NCBI GenBank assembly: GCA_005882055.1
Contig: VBGQ01000057.1
Coordinates: forward strand, 1-5,282
DNA length: 5,282 nucleotides
Reading direction: 5' to 3'
Source: Chloroflexota bacterium
Lineage (GTDB): Bacteria > Chloroflexota > Limnocylindria > QHBO01
A program made the translations under genes and the position numbers. Positions 1 to 4,978 of the stretch are shown piece after piece. Positions within the stretch are counted from its first letter, which is position 1; every line of letters begins with the position of its first letter. The notes beneath the pieces were generated by a model. The model saw only the letters and a program-made list of their open reading frames with translations. It was not told where the DNA came from and did no database searches.

Positions 1-2
1 TG

Positions 3-185
3 GCGCCCGTTGACCTTGTCGGTACCGCCGAGGCGATCGCCAAGGGACTCTCCATGCCCCGGAATGAGCGGCGCAGCCGCCTGGCCCACCTGCGGGCCGG
101 TGTCGAGCACGAGGACATCACCTGGTGGCTGCGACGCCAGCTGGACGACCTGGCCGATGTCGCGGAGGGCCGGCTCAGCGGATAG
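3..185 (+). CDS. otsA: Trehalose-6-phosphate synthase (GT20 family), C-terminal end only
   Basis: Partial gene that enters from the left edge; only the last 60 codons and the TAG stop are visible. The family transfers glucose from a nucleotide-glucose donor to glucose-6-phosphate to give trehalose-6-phosphate in the cytoplasm. The visible protein begins APVDLVGTAEAIAKGLSMP and continues with a run like NERRSRLAHLR. This matches the usual end of the second Rossmann domain of OtsA (NP.D..GTA.AI..AL.MP..ER..R...LR), which in OtsA follows the nucleotide-sugar site. After it comes an acidic and tryptophan-rich tail (ITWWLRRQLDDLADV). The catalytic part lies outside the window, so the call rests on this tail and on the otsB gene that follows tail-to-tail. 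The last 11 bp overlap the end of otsB. A different glycosyltransferase of the same fold is possible but less likely. Confidence 0.8.
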   Translation, partial: APVDLVGTAEAIAKGLSMPRNERRSRLAHLRAGVEHEDITWWLRRQLDDLADVAEGRLSG

Positions 186-1038
186 TGCCGGCGAGCCGAC
201 CAAGGACGCGAATGAAGGCATCGGGGTCTGGCAGGAGGACGTCGACGCTGGCCGCTACCTGCGCCGGTACCTCGCGCCCGCCGGAGACCCCGAGCACCGT
301 GCTCGTGACTCCCTCGGAGCGGAGCTCCCGAGCGACGGCAAACATGTCGAGATCGGTGACGTCGTCACCGGCGACCATCAGGCCCCGCAGCCCAAACCGG
401 TCGACGATGGCCCGGAGCGCAGTCCCCTTGTTCCCGTGGCCCACCGGGCGCAGCTCGATCGACCTTCGCCCCTCGCGAACTTCCAGCTCCGGCACACGCA
501 TCTCGTGCAAGCTCTGCAGCAACCGGTCGCGGGTGGCCTCCGGATCCGATGCTCGCCGGTAGTGCACGGTCGCCGACAGGCCCTTGTCTTCGATCTCAAC
601 GCCCGGAAGGGCTGGGACTCGGGCCAGGAGGGCGGTGATCGCGGAGCGGAGCGGGGCTACCGCGTCGTCGACCTCGGCCGTCACGGCGCCGGGCTCGAGC
701 CACTCCAGGCCGTGGTTCCCAATCACCAGCAGCCTCTCGCCGGCGCTCCCCAGGATTCGACGGGCGTCATGCGCGGCGCGGCCGGTGACGACCGCGATCA
801 CCGCGAGCCGGCCCTCGAGTGCCCGCAAGGCTTCGACCGCCCCAGGGACGGGTCGCGCATTACTGGGCACCGGCACGATCCCCGACAGCGTGCCGTCGAG
901 ATCGGTCACCAGGCCTGCAGGGCTGATCGCCAGGGCCGCCGCGGCGAGCGCCAGGGCGTGATCGGTCTCGCTTCCGTCGCCGGTTGCTAGACTCCCGTCC
1001 GTGCGCCGCCTCCTGCGACCGGGTTTTGCCGTGCCCAT
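175..1038 (-). CDS. otsB: Trehalose-6-phosphate phosphatase (HAD superfamily)
   Basis: Removes phosphate from trehalose-6-phosphate to give trehalose, the second step after OtsA; soluble and cytoplasmic. With the ATG at 1038 the protein has 287 residues, slightly long for OtsB (about 230-270). HAD motif I is D46-L-D48-G-T, with D46 as the expected nucleophile. Motif II is VVTGR (T85), motif III is K204 in HGNKGTAL, and motif IV is GDDVTDLDMF (D225, D226, D229). The OtsB marks GNHGLEW (107-113) and E150-x-K152 followed by VHYR are also present. The start is uncertain. Between 1038 and the motif I strand there is no other ATG or TTG, and the only GTG lies too close to DLDGT. The ATG at 1038 puts 45 residues, including five consecutive Arg, before motif I, and makes the gene overlap the divergent sortase gene by 38 bp. 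The 3' end overlaps otsA. The function is well supported; the start is not. Confidence 0.9.
   Translation of the reverse strand: MGTAKPGRRRRRTDGSLATGDGSETDHALALAAAALAISPAGLVTDLDGTLSGIVPVPSNARPVPGAVEALRALEGRLAVIAVVTGRAAHDARRILGSAGERLLVIGNHGLEWLEPGAVTAEVDDAVAPLRSAITALLARVPALPGVEIEDKGLSATVHYRRASDPEATRDRLLQSLHEMRVPELEVREGRRSIELRPVGHGNKGTALRAIVDRFGLRGLMVAGDDVTDLDMFAVARELRSEGVTSTVLGVSGGREVPAQVAASVDVLLPDPDAFIRVLGRLAGTIR
986..1000 (+). promoter_or_regulatory. Leaderless-type promoter (-10 box) of the sortase-like gene
   Basis: The -10-like hexamer TAGACT (988-993, fits TANNNT) ends 7 bases before the GTG at 1001, and no Shine-Dalgarno sequence lies in front of that GTG. Transcription from this box would begin at or next to the GTG, giving a leaderless mRNA. 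The same arrangement and almost the same bases stand before the ABC operon at 4858-4872. No convincing -35 hexamer is visible. The element lies inside the otsB coding region. Confidence 0.55.
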
Positions 1039-1702
1039 CCTGCTCGCTCTGGCAGGCGTGGCGCTGATTATGGTCGGGCAGCTCAACCTGGACCAACCCG
1101 GGGCGGGCCAGAGCCTGCCGCCCATCCCGGAGCCAACGCCCACCGCCGTCGCCCAGGCCACCCCCTCGCCGCGCAGCCCTCGGCCATCGGCGTCACCGAC
1201 GGCCAGTCCCACGCCAAACCCGAAATGGGTCGCCGTCCAGATGCAGATCCCTTCGATCGGGCTCAACATCCGGGTTCAGAAGGCGACCAACAAGCAGGAC
1301 TGCGACTTCCCGCCCGAGCATGGCGCGTGGGTCCTGTGCGGAGGCTCCGAGCCGGGACGCGGCACCAACACCTACATCTTTGCCCACGCCCAGGTGGGGA
1401 TGTTCCTACCCCTCTGGAACGTGCAGCTCGGGGCGGAGGTCCGGGTCCTGATGTCGGACGGCAAGGTGCTCGTCTACCGCGTGACGGAGATCCATCCCAA
1501 CATCGCCTGCCCGGATACCCGTGCGAAGCCGATGAGCTACTGGACCACGCCGCCGCTGGCGCTCCAGTACGCGCCGACCGACTGCCGGGAAGGCGCAATG
1601 TGGAGCGCGCCGACCGATCACGAGCGGCTGACGCTGCAGACCAGCCAGGGCTACAACCGCAACTGGGGCGAGTTCATCGTGGTGGCGGAGCCGCGCTTCT
1701 AG
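1001..1702 (+). CDS. Membrane-anchored sortase-family protein with Ser in place of the catalytic Cys
   Basis: 233 residues. The order is a short basic N-terminus (MRRLLRP), one hydrophobic signal-anchor helix (about 9-27), a Pro/Ser/Thr/Ala-rich linker (about 32-75), then a sortase-like beta-barrel (about 76-231). The domain starts with VQMQIPSIGLNI, the usual first strand. It has the catalytic-histidine strand GTNTYIFAHA (H129) followed by PLWNVQLGAEVRV, and the last two strands as LTLQTS...R220...EFIVVAEP. Active sortases have TLxTC there, a thiol that attacks the sorting signal; here Ser215 (AGC, 1643-1645) takes its place while H129 and R220 remain. Four other Cys (101, 113, 170, 195) could form disulfides outside the cell. 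The domain probably faces outward. It may be inactive, a binding protein, or a serine variant. GTG at 1001 was chosen for the full anchor and the leaderless promoter in front; a second in-frame GTG at 1031 would shorten the anchor. The 3' end overlaps the convergent MFS gene by 29 bp. Confidence 0.85.
   Translation: MRRLLRPGFAVPILLALAGVALIMVGQLNLDQPGAGQSLPPIPEPTPTAVAQATPSPRSPRPSASPTASPTPNPKWVAVQMQIPSIGLNIRVQKATNKQDCDFPPEHGAWVLCGGSEPGRGTNTYIFAHAQVGMFLPLWNVQLGAEVRVLMSDGKVLVYRVTEIHPNIACPDTRAKPMSYWTTPPLALQYAPTDCREGAMWSAPTDHERLTLQTSQGYNRNWGEFIVVAEPRF
1067..1096 (-). promoter_or_regulatory. Possible otsB promoter inside the sortase-like gene
   Basis: On the minus strand, CATAAT (1072-1067) resembles a -10 box and TTGGTC (1096-1091) lies 18 bp upstream as a poor -35 (three of six consensus bases). 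A start near 1060 would leave a leader of about 20 bases before the ATG at 1038. No good ribosome binding site follows. This is weak evidence, listed because otsB has no other visible upstream space. Confidence 0.2.
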
Positions 1703-3323
1703 CGGCCGGGGTTTGGGACGCGGGCGCCTGGGACTCGGGCGCCTGGGACTCTCGGCCACCCAGGAACAATGCCGGGATCAGGGTGCAGAGGGCGACACCC
1801 AGGGCGATCGTCATCACCTGGCGCAGCACGTCCGCGGCCTGGCCGCGCGACCACCGCTCGAGGAGGTCGACGAGCGCCAGCGACGTCTTGGGGTCCACCC
1901 CCACGAACTCCGGATGGTGCAGGCCCGCGACGAGGCTGTCTCGGCGACCCGGGTCATTGATCAGCGCCGAGAGCTCGTCGATCCTGCTCTGACCGATGCT
2001 GGTCAGCAACGCCAGCCCCACGCTCATGCCGATCGTGCGGAACACCTGCAGCAGGGCGCTGGCGACCCCGTAGGCGGTGGCCCCGGCCGCAGCAACCGCC
2101 GCGGTCGCGCGCGGCGAGATCGTGAGGCCGAATCCCGCGCCGAAGAGGGACAGGTCCCGGCCCAGCCGGTCCAGTCCGCTCTCCGTGCCCCAGCCAAGGG
2201 CCAGCCAGAGGGCAACAGCGGTGACCGCCACGCCGACCAGCGTGACCGGCCGCTCGCCGAGCAGCGCGGAAAGAAGACCCCCGACGATCGCGCCTCCTGC
2301 AACGGCAAGCGTCAACGCGCTGAGAACGAGCGCGGATTCAGCGGCGCCGCCATTCAGCACCCGGTTGACGAAGACCGGCCCACCGATGATCGCGGTGGCG
2401 AGCGTGTAGCCAGTGAGCAGGCTGACGGCATTGGCCGCGCTGAAGCGACGAATCCTGAACAGGCCGATCTCGATCAGCGGCGTGCGTGCGACCCGCTCGT
2501 AGAGCAGGAATGCGCTGGTCGCCAGCACCGCCAGCGCCAGACCGCCCAGGACGAGCGGGTCAGTCCATCCGAGGCGCCCGGCTTCGCTCAAGGCACCCAC
2601 ACCAGACAGCAGGCCGAGCGAGAGCAGTACGGCTCCCAGCAGGTCGGTGCGCCCCTGGTGCCGCGGGGTCTCGACCGCACCAGCCACGACGTAGATGGCC
2701 AGCAGCACGATGATCGCGATCGGGACATTCAGCAGGAAGATCCACTGCCAGCCCGCCACGGCCACTCCCGGCACCGGGATGCTCACGTTGAGGAGCACCC
2801 AGGCCCCATACGCAGGGCCGACCGCCATCCCGATGAAGGTCGCTGCCCCCTCCACGCCCAGGGCGGCGGCGCGCGCCCGACCTTCGAACAGGTGGGCCGC
2901 AAGGCTCATCGAGAGCGGCACGAGTGCGCCACCGCCGAATCCCTGCACCACCCGAGCCCCAATCAGCCAGCTCAGGCCGGCCTCCGCGCCGCCCAGGGGC
3001 GACAGGCCGCTGGCCAGGCTACCCAGGGAAAACAGCAGCAGGGCAACGACGTACAGCCGACGCGCGCCCCACATGTCCGCCGCCCTGCCAGCCAGTGGCA
3101 TCGCGACCACGAACGCCAGCAGGTAGGCGTTGATGATCCACGACACTCGCGCCAGATCGGTCCAGCCCCCAAAGCTCACCACGATGCTGGGCAGGGCGAT
3201 GGCGACGACCATCAGCTCCGCGCCGGAGAGCAGCACCCCGACGGACGCGACGGCGAGGACGCTCCAGGCGACGAGCGGGCGGACCGCGGGACGCGCCGCA
3301 GACTCCTCGAGCGCCCCGCTCAC
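1674..3323 (-). CDS. DHA2-type (14-TMS) MFS drug efflux transporter
   Basis: 549-residue inner-membrane transporter of the EmrB/QacA (DHA2) type, which usually exports drugs or other small hydrophobic compounds by proton antiport. The sequence shows many hydrophobic segments consistent with 14 helices. The helix 2-3 loop has MFS motif A, GRAADMWGARR (79-89, D83). Motif B is ARVVQGFGGG (R124, Q127, G128) and motif C is GMAVGPAYGA (165-174). WQWIFLLNVP (192-201) is typical of DHA2. The first-helix signature, usually LDxTIVNVALPxI, is altered here to AELMVVAIALPSI (E36 in place of Asp). The C-terminus is a Pro/Ala/Ser/Gln-rich tail built partly from a DNA repeat. The GTG start at 3323 overlaps the stop of the permease gene by four bases (GTGA), so translation is probably coupled. 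It is the last gene of a three-gene operon. Substrate unknown. Confidence 0.92.
   Translation of the reverse strand: MSGALEESAARPAVRPLVAWSVLAVASVGVLLSGAELMVVAIALPSIVVSFGGWTDLARVSWIINAYLLAFVVAMPLAGRAADMWGARRLYVVALLLFSLGSLASGLSPLGGAEAGLSWLIGARVVQGFGGGALVPLSMSLAAHLFEGRARAAALGVEGAATFIGMAVGPAYGAWVLLNVSIPVPGVAVAGWQWIFLLNVPIAIIVLLAIYVVAGAVETPRHQGRTDLLGAVLLSLGLLSGVGALSEAGRLGWTDPLVLGGLALAVLATSAFLLYERVARTPLIEIGLFRIRRFSAANAVSLLTGYTLATAIIGGPVFVNRVLNGGAAESALVLSALTLAVAGGAIVGGLLSALLGERPVTLVGVAVTAVALWLALGWGTESGLDRLGRDLSLFGAGFGLTISPRATAAVAAAGATAYGVASALLQVFRTIGMSVGLALLTSIGQSRIDELSALINDPGRRDSLVAGLHHPEFVGVDPKTSLALVDLLERWSRGQAADVLRQVMTIALGVALCTLIPALFLGGRESQAPESQAPASQTPAARSAAPPPR
1715..1759. repeat. Short 15-bp tandem repeat coding the tail of the MFS protein
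   Basis: Two 15-bp units (1715-1729 and 1730-1744) differ at one base, and a third unit (1745-1759) shares its first seven bases and then diverges. Read on the minus strand the units encode the peptide repeats ESQAP, ESQAP and a degenerate ASQTP at the C-terminus of the transporter. The unit length is a multiple of three, so copy-number change would keep the frame. Confidence 0.75.
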
Positions 3324-4018
3324 AGGTCGACGCGATCGAAGACGAGGACCGCTGCCCCGAGCAGCAGTCCGTCGAGCGTCAGGCCAAGTCCGAGCGCCTG
3401 GAGCCCGTCGGCCAGGGGCCTGAGGAGGTTAGCGGCGCTTGCCATCAGGCCCACCCCCGCCGTCGGCACCAGTGGAGGCTCCGCCGTAAGCCCCAGGCCG
3501 GCCGCGAGCAGCGCGCCGCTGGCCACGACGGCCAGCAGGGCCGCCGGAATCGGACGAAGGAGGGAGCCCGCGACCATGCCGACCGCCAGCGCCTGGAGCG
3601 CCGCTCCGGCACCGGCTGCCACGAGCGCCGCGTACGAAATCGCATCGAGGGGCGGGCGGGGCTGTGGGCTGGATGCCAGCCAGACCAGGAGCCCCGCCGC
3701 GGCGACGCCCGCCGTCAACGGCAGCGCGAGGCCGGCGAACCAAGCGAGCAGGATCGAGGCGCGGGGAACCGCCCGCAGCCTCAGCCAGGCGGCGGTCCCC
3801 CGGCGCCGCTCCCCGGCCCAGGCTGCGGCGGCGATGCCAGCGGCCAGGGTGGCGGCCCCGGCGATGCCCCATGCCAGCGCCGATTGGGCGAGGTCAGGAT
3901 CGGAAGCGAGGAGGAGTGCGCCCAGGCCCGCCGATATGGGCAGGACCAGCAGCAGAAGCAGACGGAAGCTGATCCACAGCTCACGCACCGCCATGCGCGT
4001 GAGCGCGAAGGCGGCCAT
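3320..4018 (-). CDS. ABC-2-type transporter permease
   Basis: 232-residue membrane protein, very rich in Ala and Leu, with about six predicted helices (roughly 20-38, 46-68, 89-116, 128-150, 159-177, 213-227). Between helices 2 and 3 lies the cytoplasmic stretch GERRRGTAAWLRLRAVPRAS (69-88). It resembles the ABC-2 permease pattern of acidic/basic residues, GT, Leu-rich, then a Pro-x-x-Arg turn, where the ATPase docks. Length and layout fit single-domain ABC-2 exporter permeases; a CcmB-like heme exporter subunit is a weaker alternative. Its stop TGA overlaps the GTG of the MFS gene. Its start overlaps the end of the ATPase-like gene: either ATG at 4018 (TGATG, chosen) or GTG at 4021 (GTGA), a difference of one residue. 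The partner gene just upstream has a degraded ATP site, so how this permease is powered is unclear. Substrate unknown. Confidence 0.8.
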   Translation of the reverse strand: MAAFALTRMAVRELWISFRLLLLLVLPISAGLGALLLASDPDLAQSALAWGIAGAATLAAGIAAAAWAGERRRGTAAWLRLRAVPRASILLAWFAGLALPLTAGVAAAGLLVWLASSPQPRPPLDAISYAALVAAGAGAALQALAVGMVAGSLLRPIPAALLAVVASGALLAAGLGLTAEPPLVPTAGVGLMASAANLLRPLADGLQALGLGLTLDGLLLGAAVLVFDRVDL

Positions 4019-4857
4019 CACGCGCTCGCACGATGCTCCGTGGGGCTGGCCGCGCTCCTCGAGCGTCGCGCGGCTTCGCGACGAACCGCCGCCATCCCTG
4101 CCAGCGACTGGATGCTGCGCAGCGAGAGCGGAAGCCCATGCTCCTCGAGCGCGGAGAACGGGGCGTGCAGCTCCACGCGGCCGTGCTGGAGCAGGGCGAT
4201 CTGGTTGACCGCGCCGGCCTCACTCGCCGGATAGCGGCTGGCGAGGACGACGGTTCGCCGCTCACCGGGGAGCCGGAGCAACCGAATCCGCTCATCGGGG
4301 TCAAGTGCACGCAGCGGTTCATCGAGAAGGACGAGCTCGGGGTCACCGAGCAGCGCGGCGGCCATGGCGGCGCGCTGCAGGAAGGCGAGCCCCATCCGCG
4401 ACATGGGGCGATCGCGGCCGGTGGCCAGCCCCCACCGCTCGACCGCCTCCTCGATCCGGCGCTGTGCATCGGGCCTCTCGAGACCGACGAGCCGGGCGGA
4501 CAGGGCCAGCGTCTCGTCCGCCGACATCCATGGGAAGAGTCCCGGATCGGGGCCGACGTAGGCAAAGCGACGGGCCCAGCCGGCAGGGGACGCGTCGGAA
4601 GCCAGGGCGCCCGCCAGTTGGTAGCGGCCGCCGTCCGCGCGCGCAAGCCCGGCCAGGACGCGCAAAAGCAGCGATCCAGAAGCGTCGGGAACGGCGACCA
4701 GCAGCAGCCTCGCGCCAACCGGGACCTGCAGGTCGACGCGCTGGAGCAGGGGCTCGTGGCCGACCCGCCGACGAATCCGCTCGCAGACCACGGCCGCCGG
4801 GTGAAGCAGCCGAATGGCTTGCGATGACCAGAGCGCATCCGGTGTCGAACTGGTCAC
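4018..4857 (-). CDS. ABC-transporter ATPase-like protein with degenerate nucleotide site (probable pseudo-ATPase)
   Basis: 279 residues in one nucleotide-binding-domain fold, recognisable from LLLRVLAGLARADGG (63-77) and GDPELVLLDEP (171-181). Walker B (D179) with its catalytic Glu (E180) and the D-loop ALDP (184-187) are intact. The other motifs are lost. The P-loop GxxGxGKST is replaced by AVPDASGSL (55-63), with Gly61 at the Lys position and Leu63 at the Thr position. The Q-loop (YVPQ) reads YVGP (100-103). The signature LSGGQ reads about MGLAF (155-159) or, aligned differently, MSRMG. The switch His (THY) reads SRY (R208). The frame is open throughout and framework residues are conserved, so it does not look like random decay. 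It is the first gene of the operon and very likely the partner of the permease downstream. GTG at 4857 was chosen because a leaderless promoter ends right before it. It may bind nucleotide weakly, act as a scaffold, or pair with an active ATPase encoded elsewhere. Confidence 0.85.
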   Translation of the reverse strand: MTSSTPDALWSSQAIRLLHPAAVVCERIRRRVGHEPLLQRVDLQVPVGARLLLVAVPDASGSLLLRVLAGLARADGGRYQLAGALASDASPAGWARRFAYVGPDPGLFPWMSADETLALSARLVGLERPDAQRRIEEAVERWGLATGRDRPMSRMGLAFLQRAAMAAALLGDPELVLLDEPLRALDPDERIRLLRLPGERRTVVLASRYPASEAGAVNQIALLQHGRVELHAPFSALEEHGLPLSLRSIQSLAGMAAVRREAARRSRSAASPTEHRASA

Positions 4858-4872
4858 GGCGGGGACTCTAGC
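4858..4872 (-). promoter_or_regulatory. Leaderless-type promoter of the ABC/MFS operon
   Basis: On the minus strand the bases GCTAGAGTCCCCGCC lie directly before the GTG start at 4857. TAGAGT (4870-4865) fits TANNNT and ends 7 bases before the start codon, with no Shine-Dalgarno sequence. Together with the GTG, 15 of 18 positions match the element before the sortase-like gene at 986-1003. No clear -35 is seen. It should drive all three operon genes. Confidence 0.6.
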
Positions 4873-4902
4873 ACGGGGATTCGTCCTCGCCGACTGGCCT
4901 TC

Positions 4903-4931
4903 TTGACGGATTCAGGCTGGACGAATAGCAT
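4903..4931 (+). promoter_or_regulatory. Vegetative sigma-type promoter of the arsR-family gene
   Basis: TTGACG (4903-4908, five of six bases of the consensus -35) is followed after exactly 17 bp by TAGCAT (4926-4931, four of six bases of TATAAT, fits TANNNT). Transcription would start near 4938 and give a leader of about 40 bases, unlike the leaderless genes of this window. An alternative -10, TATAAA (4945-4950), has no matching -35. Confidence 0.55.
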
Positions 4932-4959
4932 AAGCGGAACCTTATATAAATCCCCATTT
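4930..4959 (+). promoter_or_regulatory. Candidate ArsR-family operator: overlapping inverted repeats
   Basis: Three small dyads sit in an AT-rich stretch (32 of 50 bases are A/T between 4921 and 4970, in an otherwise very GC-rich window). They are ATAAG-N6-CTTAT (4930-4945), the perfect palindrome TTATATAA (4942-4949) and AAAT-CCCC-ATTT (4948-4959). The first overlaps the -10 box and the expected start site of the arsR-type gene, the usual place for an autorepressor of this family. Which dyad is bound cannot be told from sequence alone. The operon promoter is about 60 bp away, so direct repression of it from this site would need looping or extended binding. Confidence 0.45.
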
Positions 4960-4962
4960 GAT

Positions 4963-4969
4963 AAAGAAG
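4963..4969 (+). promoter_or_regulatory. Weak ribosome binding site of the arsR-family gene
   Basis: AAAGAAG lies 9 bases before the ATG at 4979 and is a weak match to the Shine-Dalgarno consensus. It supports the ATG at 4979 as the start, since no other start is needed to include the full DNA-binding domain. Confidence 0.35.
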
Positions 4970-4978
4970 CGCTACGAG

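Noticed and set aside
171..198. Stem CGGCTC / GAGCCG as a terminator between otsA and otsB
   Set aside because: The stem is only 6 bp with a 16-base loop, there is no U-run on either strand, and it lies partly in the coding ends.
10..990. 326-codon open frame on the + strand opposite otsB
   Set aside because: It covers the otsA end in another frame and the whole otsB antisense strand; the product shows no recognisable motif.
1713..4208. 831-codon open frame on the + strand across the MFS and permease genes
   Set aside because: It is antisense to two clear membrane-protein genes. Its product is rich in Arg, Gln, Pro and His with no domain, as expected for the complementary strand of GC-rich coding DNA.
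4660..4700. A frameshift hiding a normal Walker A motif in the ABC-like gene
   Set aside because: The other minus-strand frame with an open stretch here reads Cys/Trp/Pro-rich sequence without GxGK. The correct frame continues without a break from strand 1 through the P-loop position to LLLRVLAGL, so the loss is real in this sequence.
4875..4955. GGGGATT (4875-4881) and AATCCCC (4949-4955) as a shared operator linking the two promoters
   Set aside because: A 7-bp inverted match 67 bp apart in a short region can easily arise by chance, and no further symmetry extends it.
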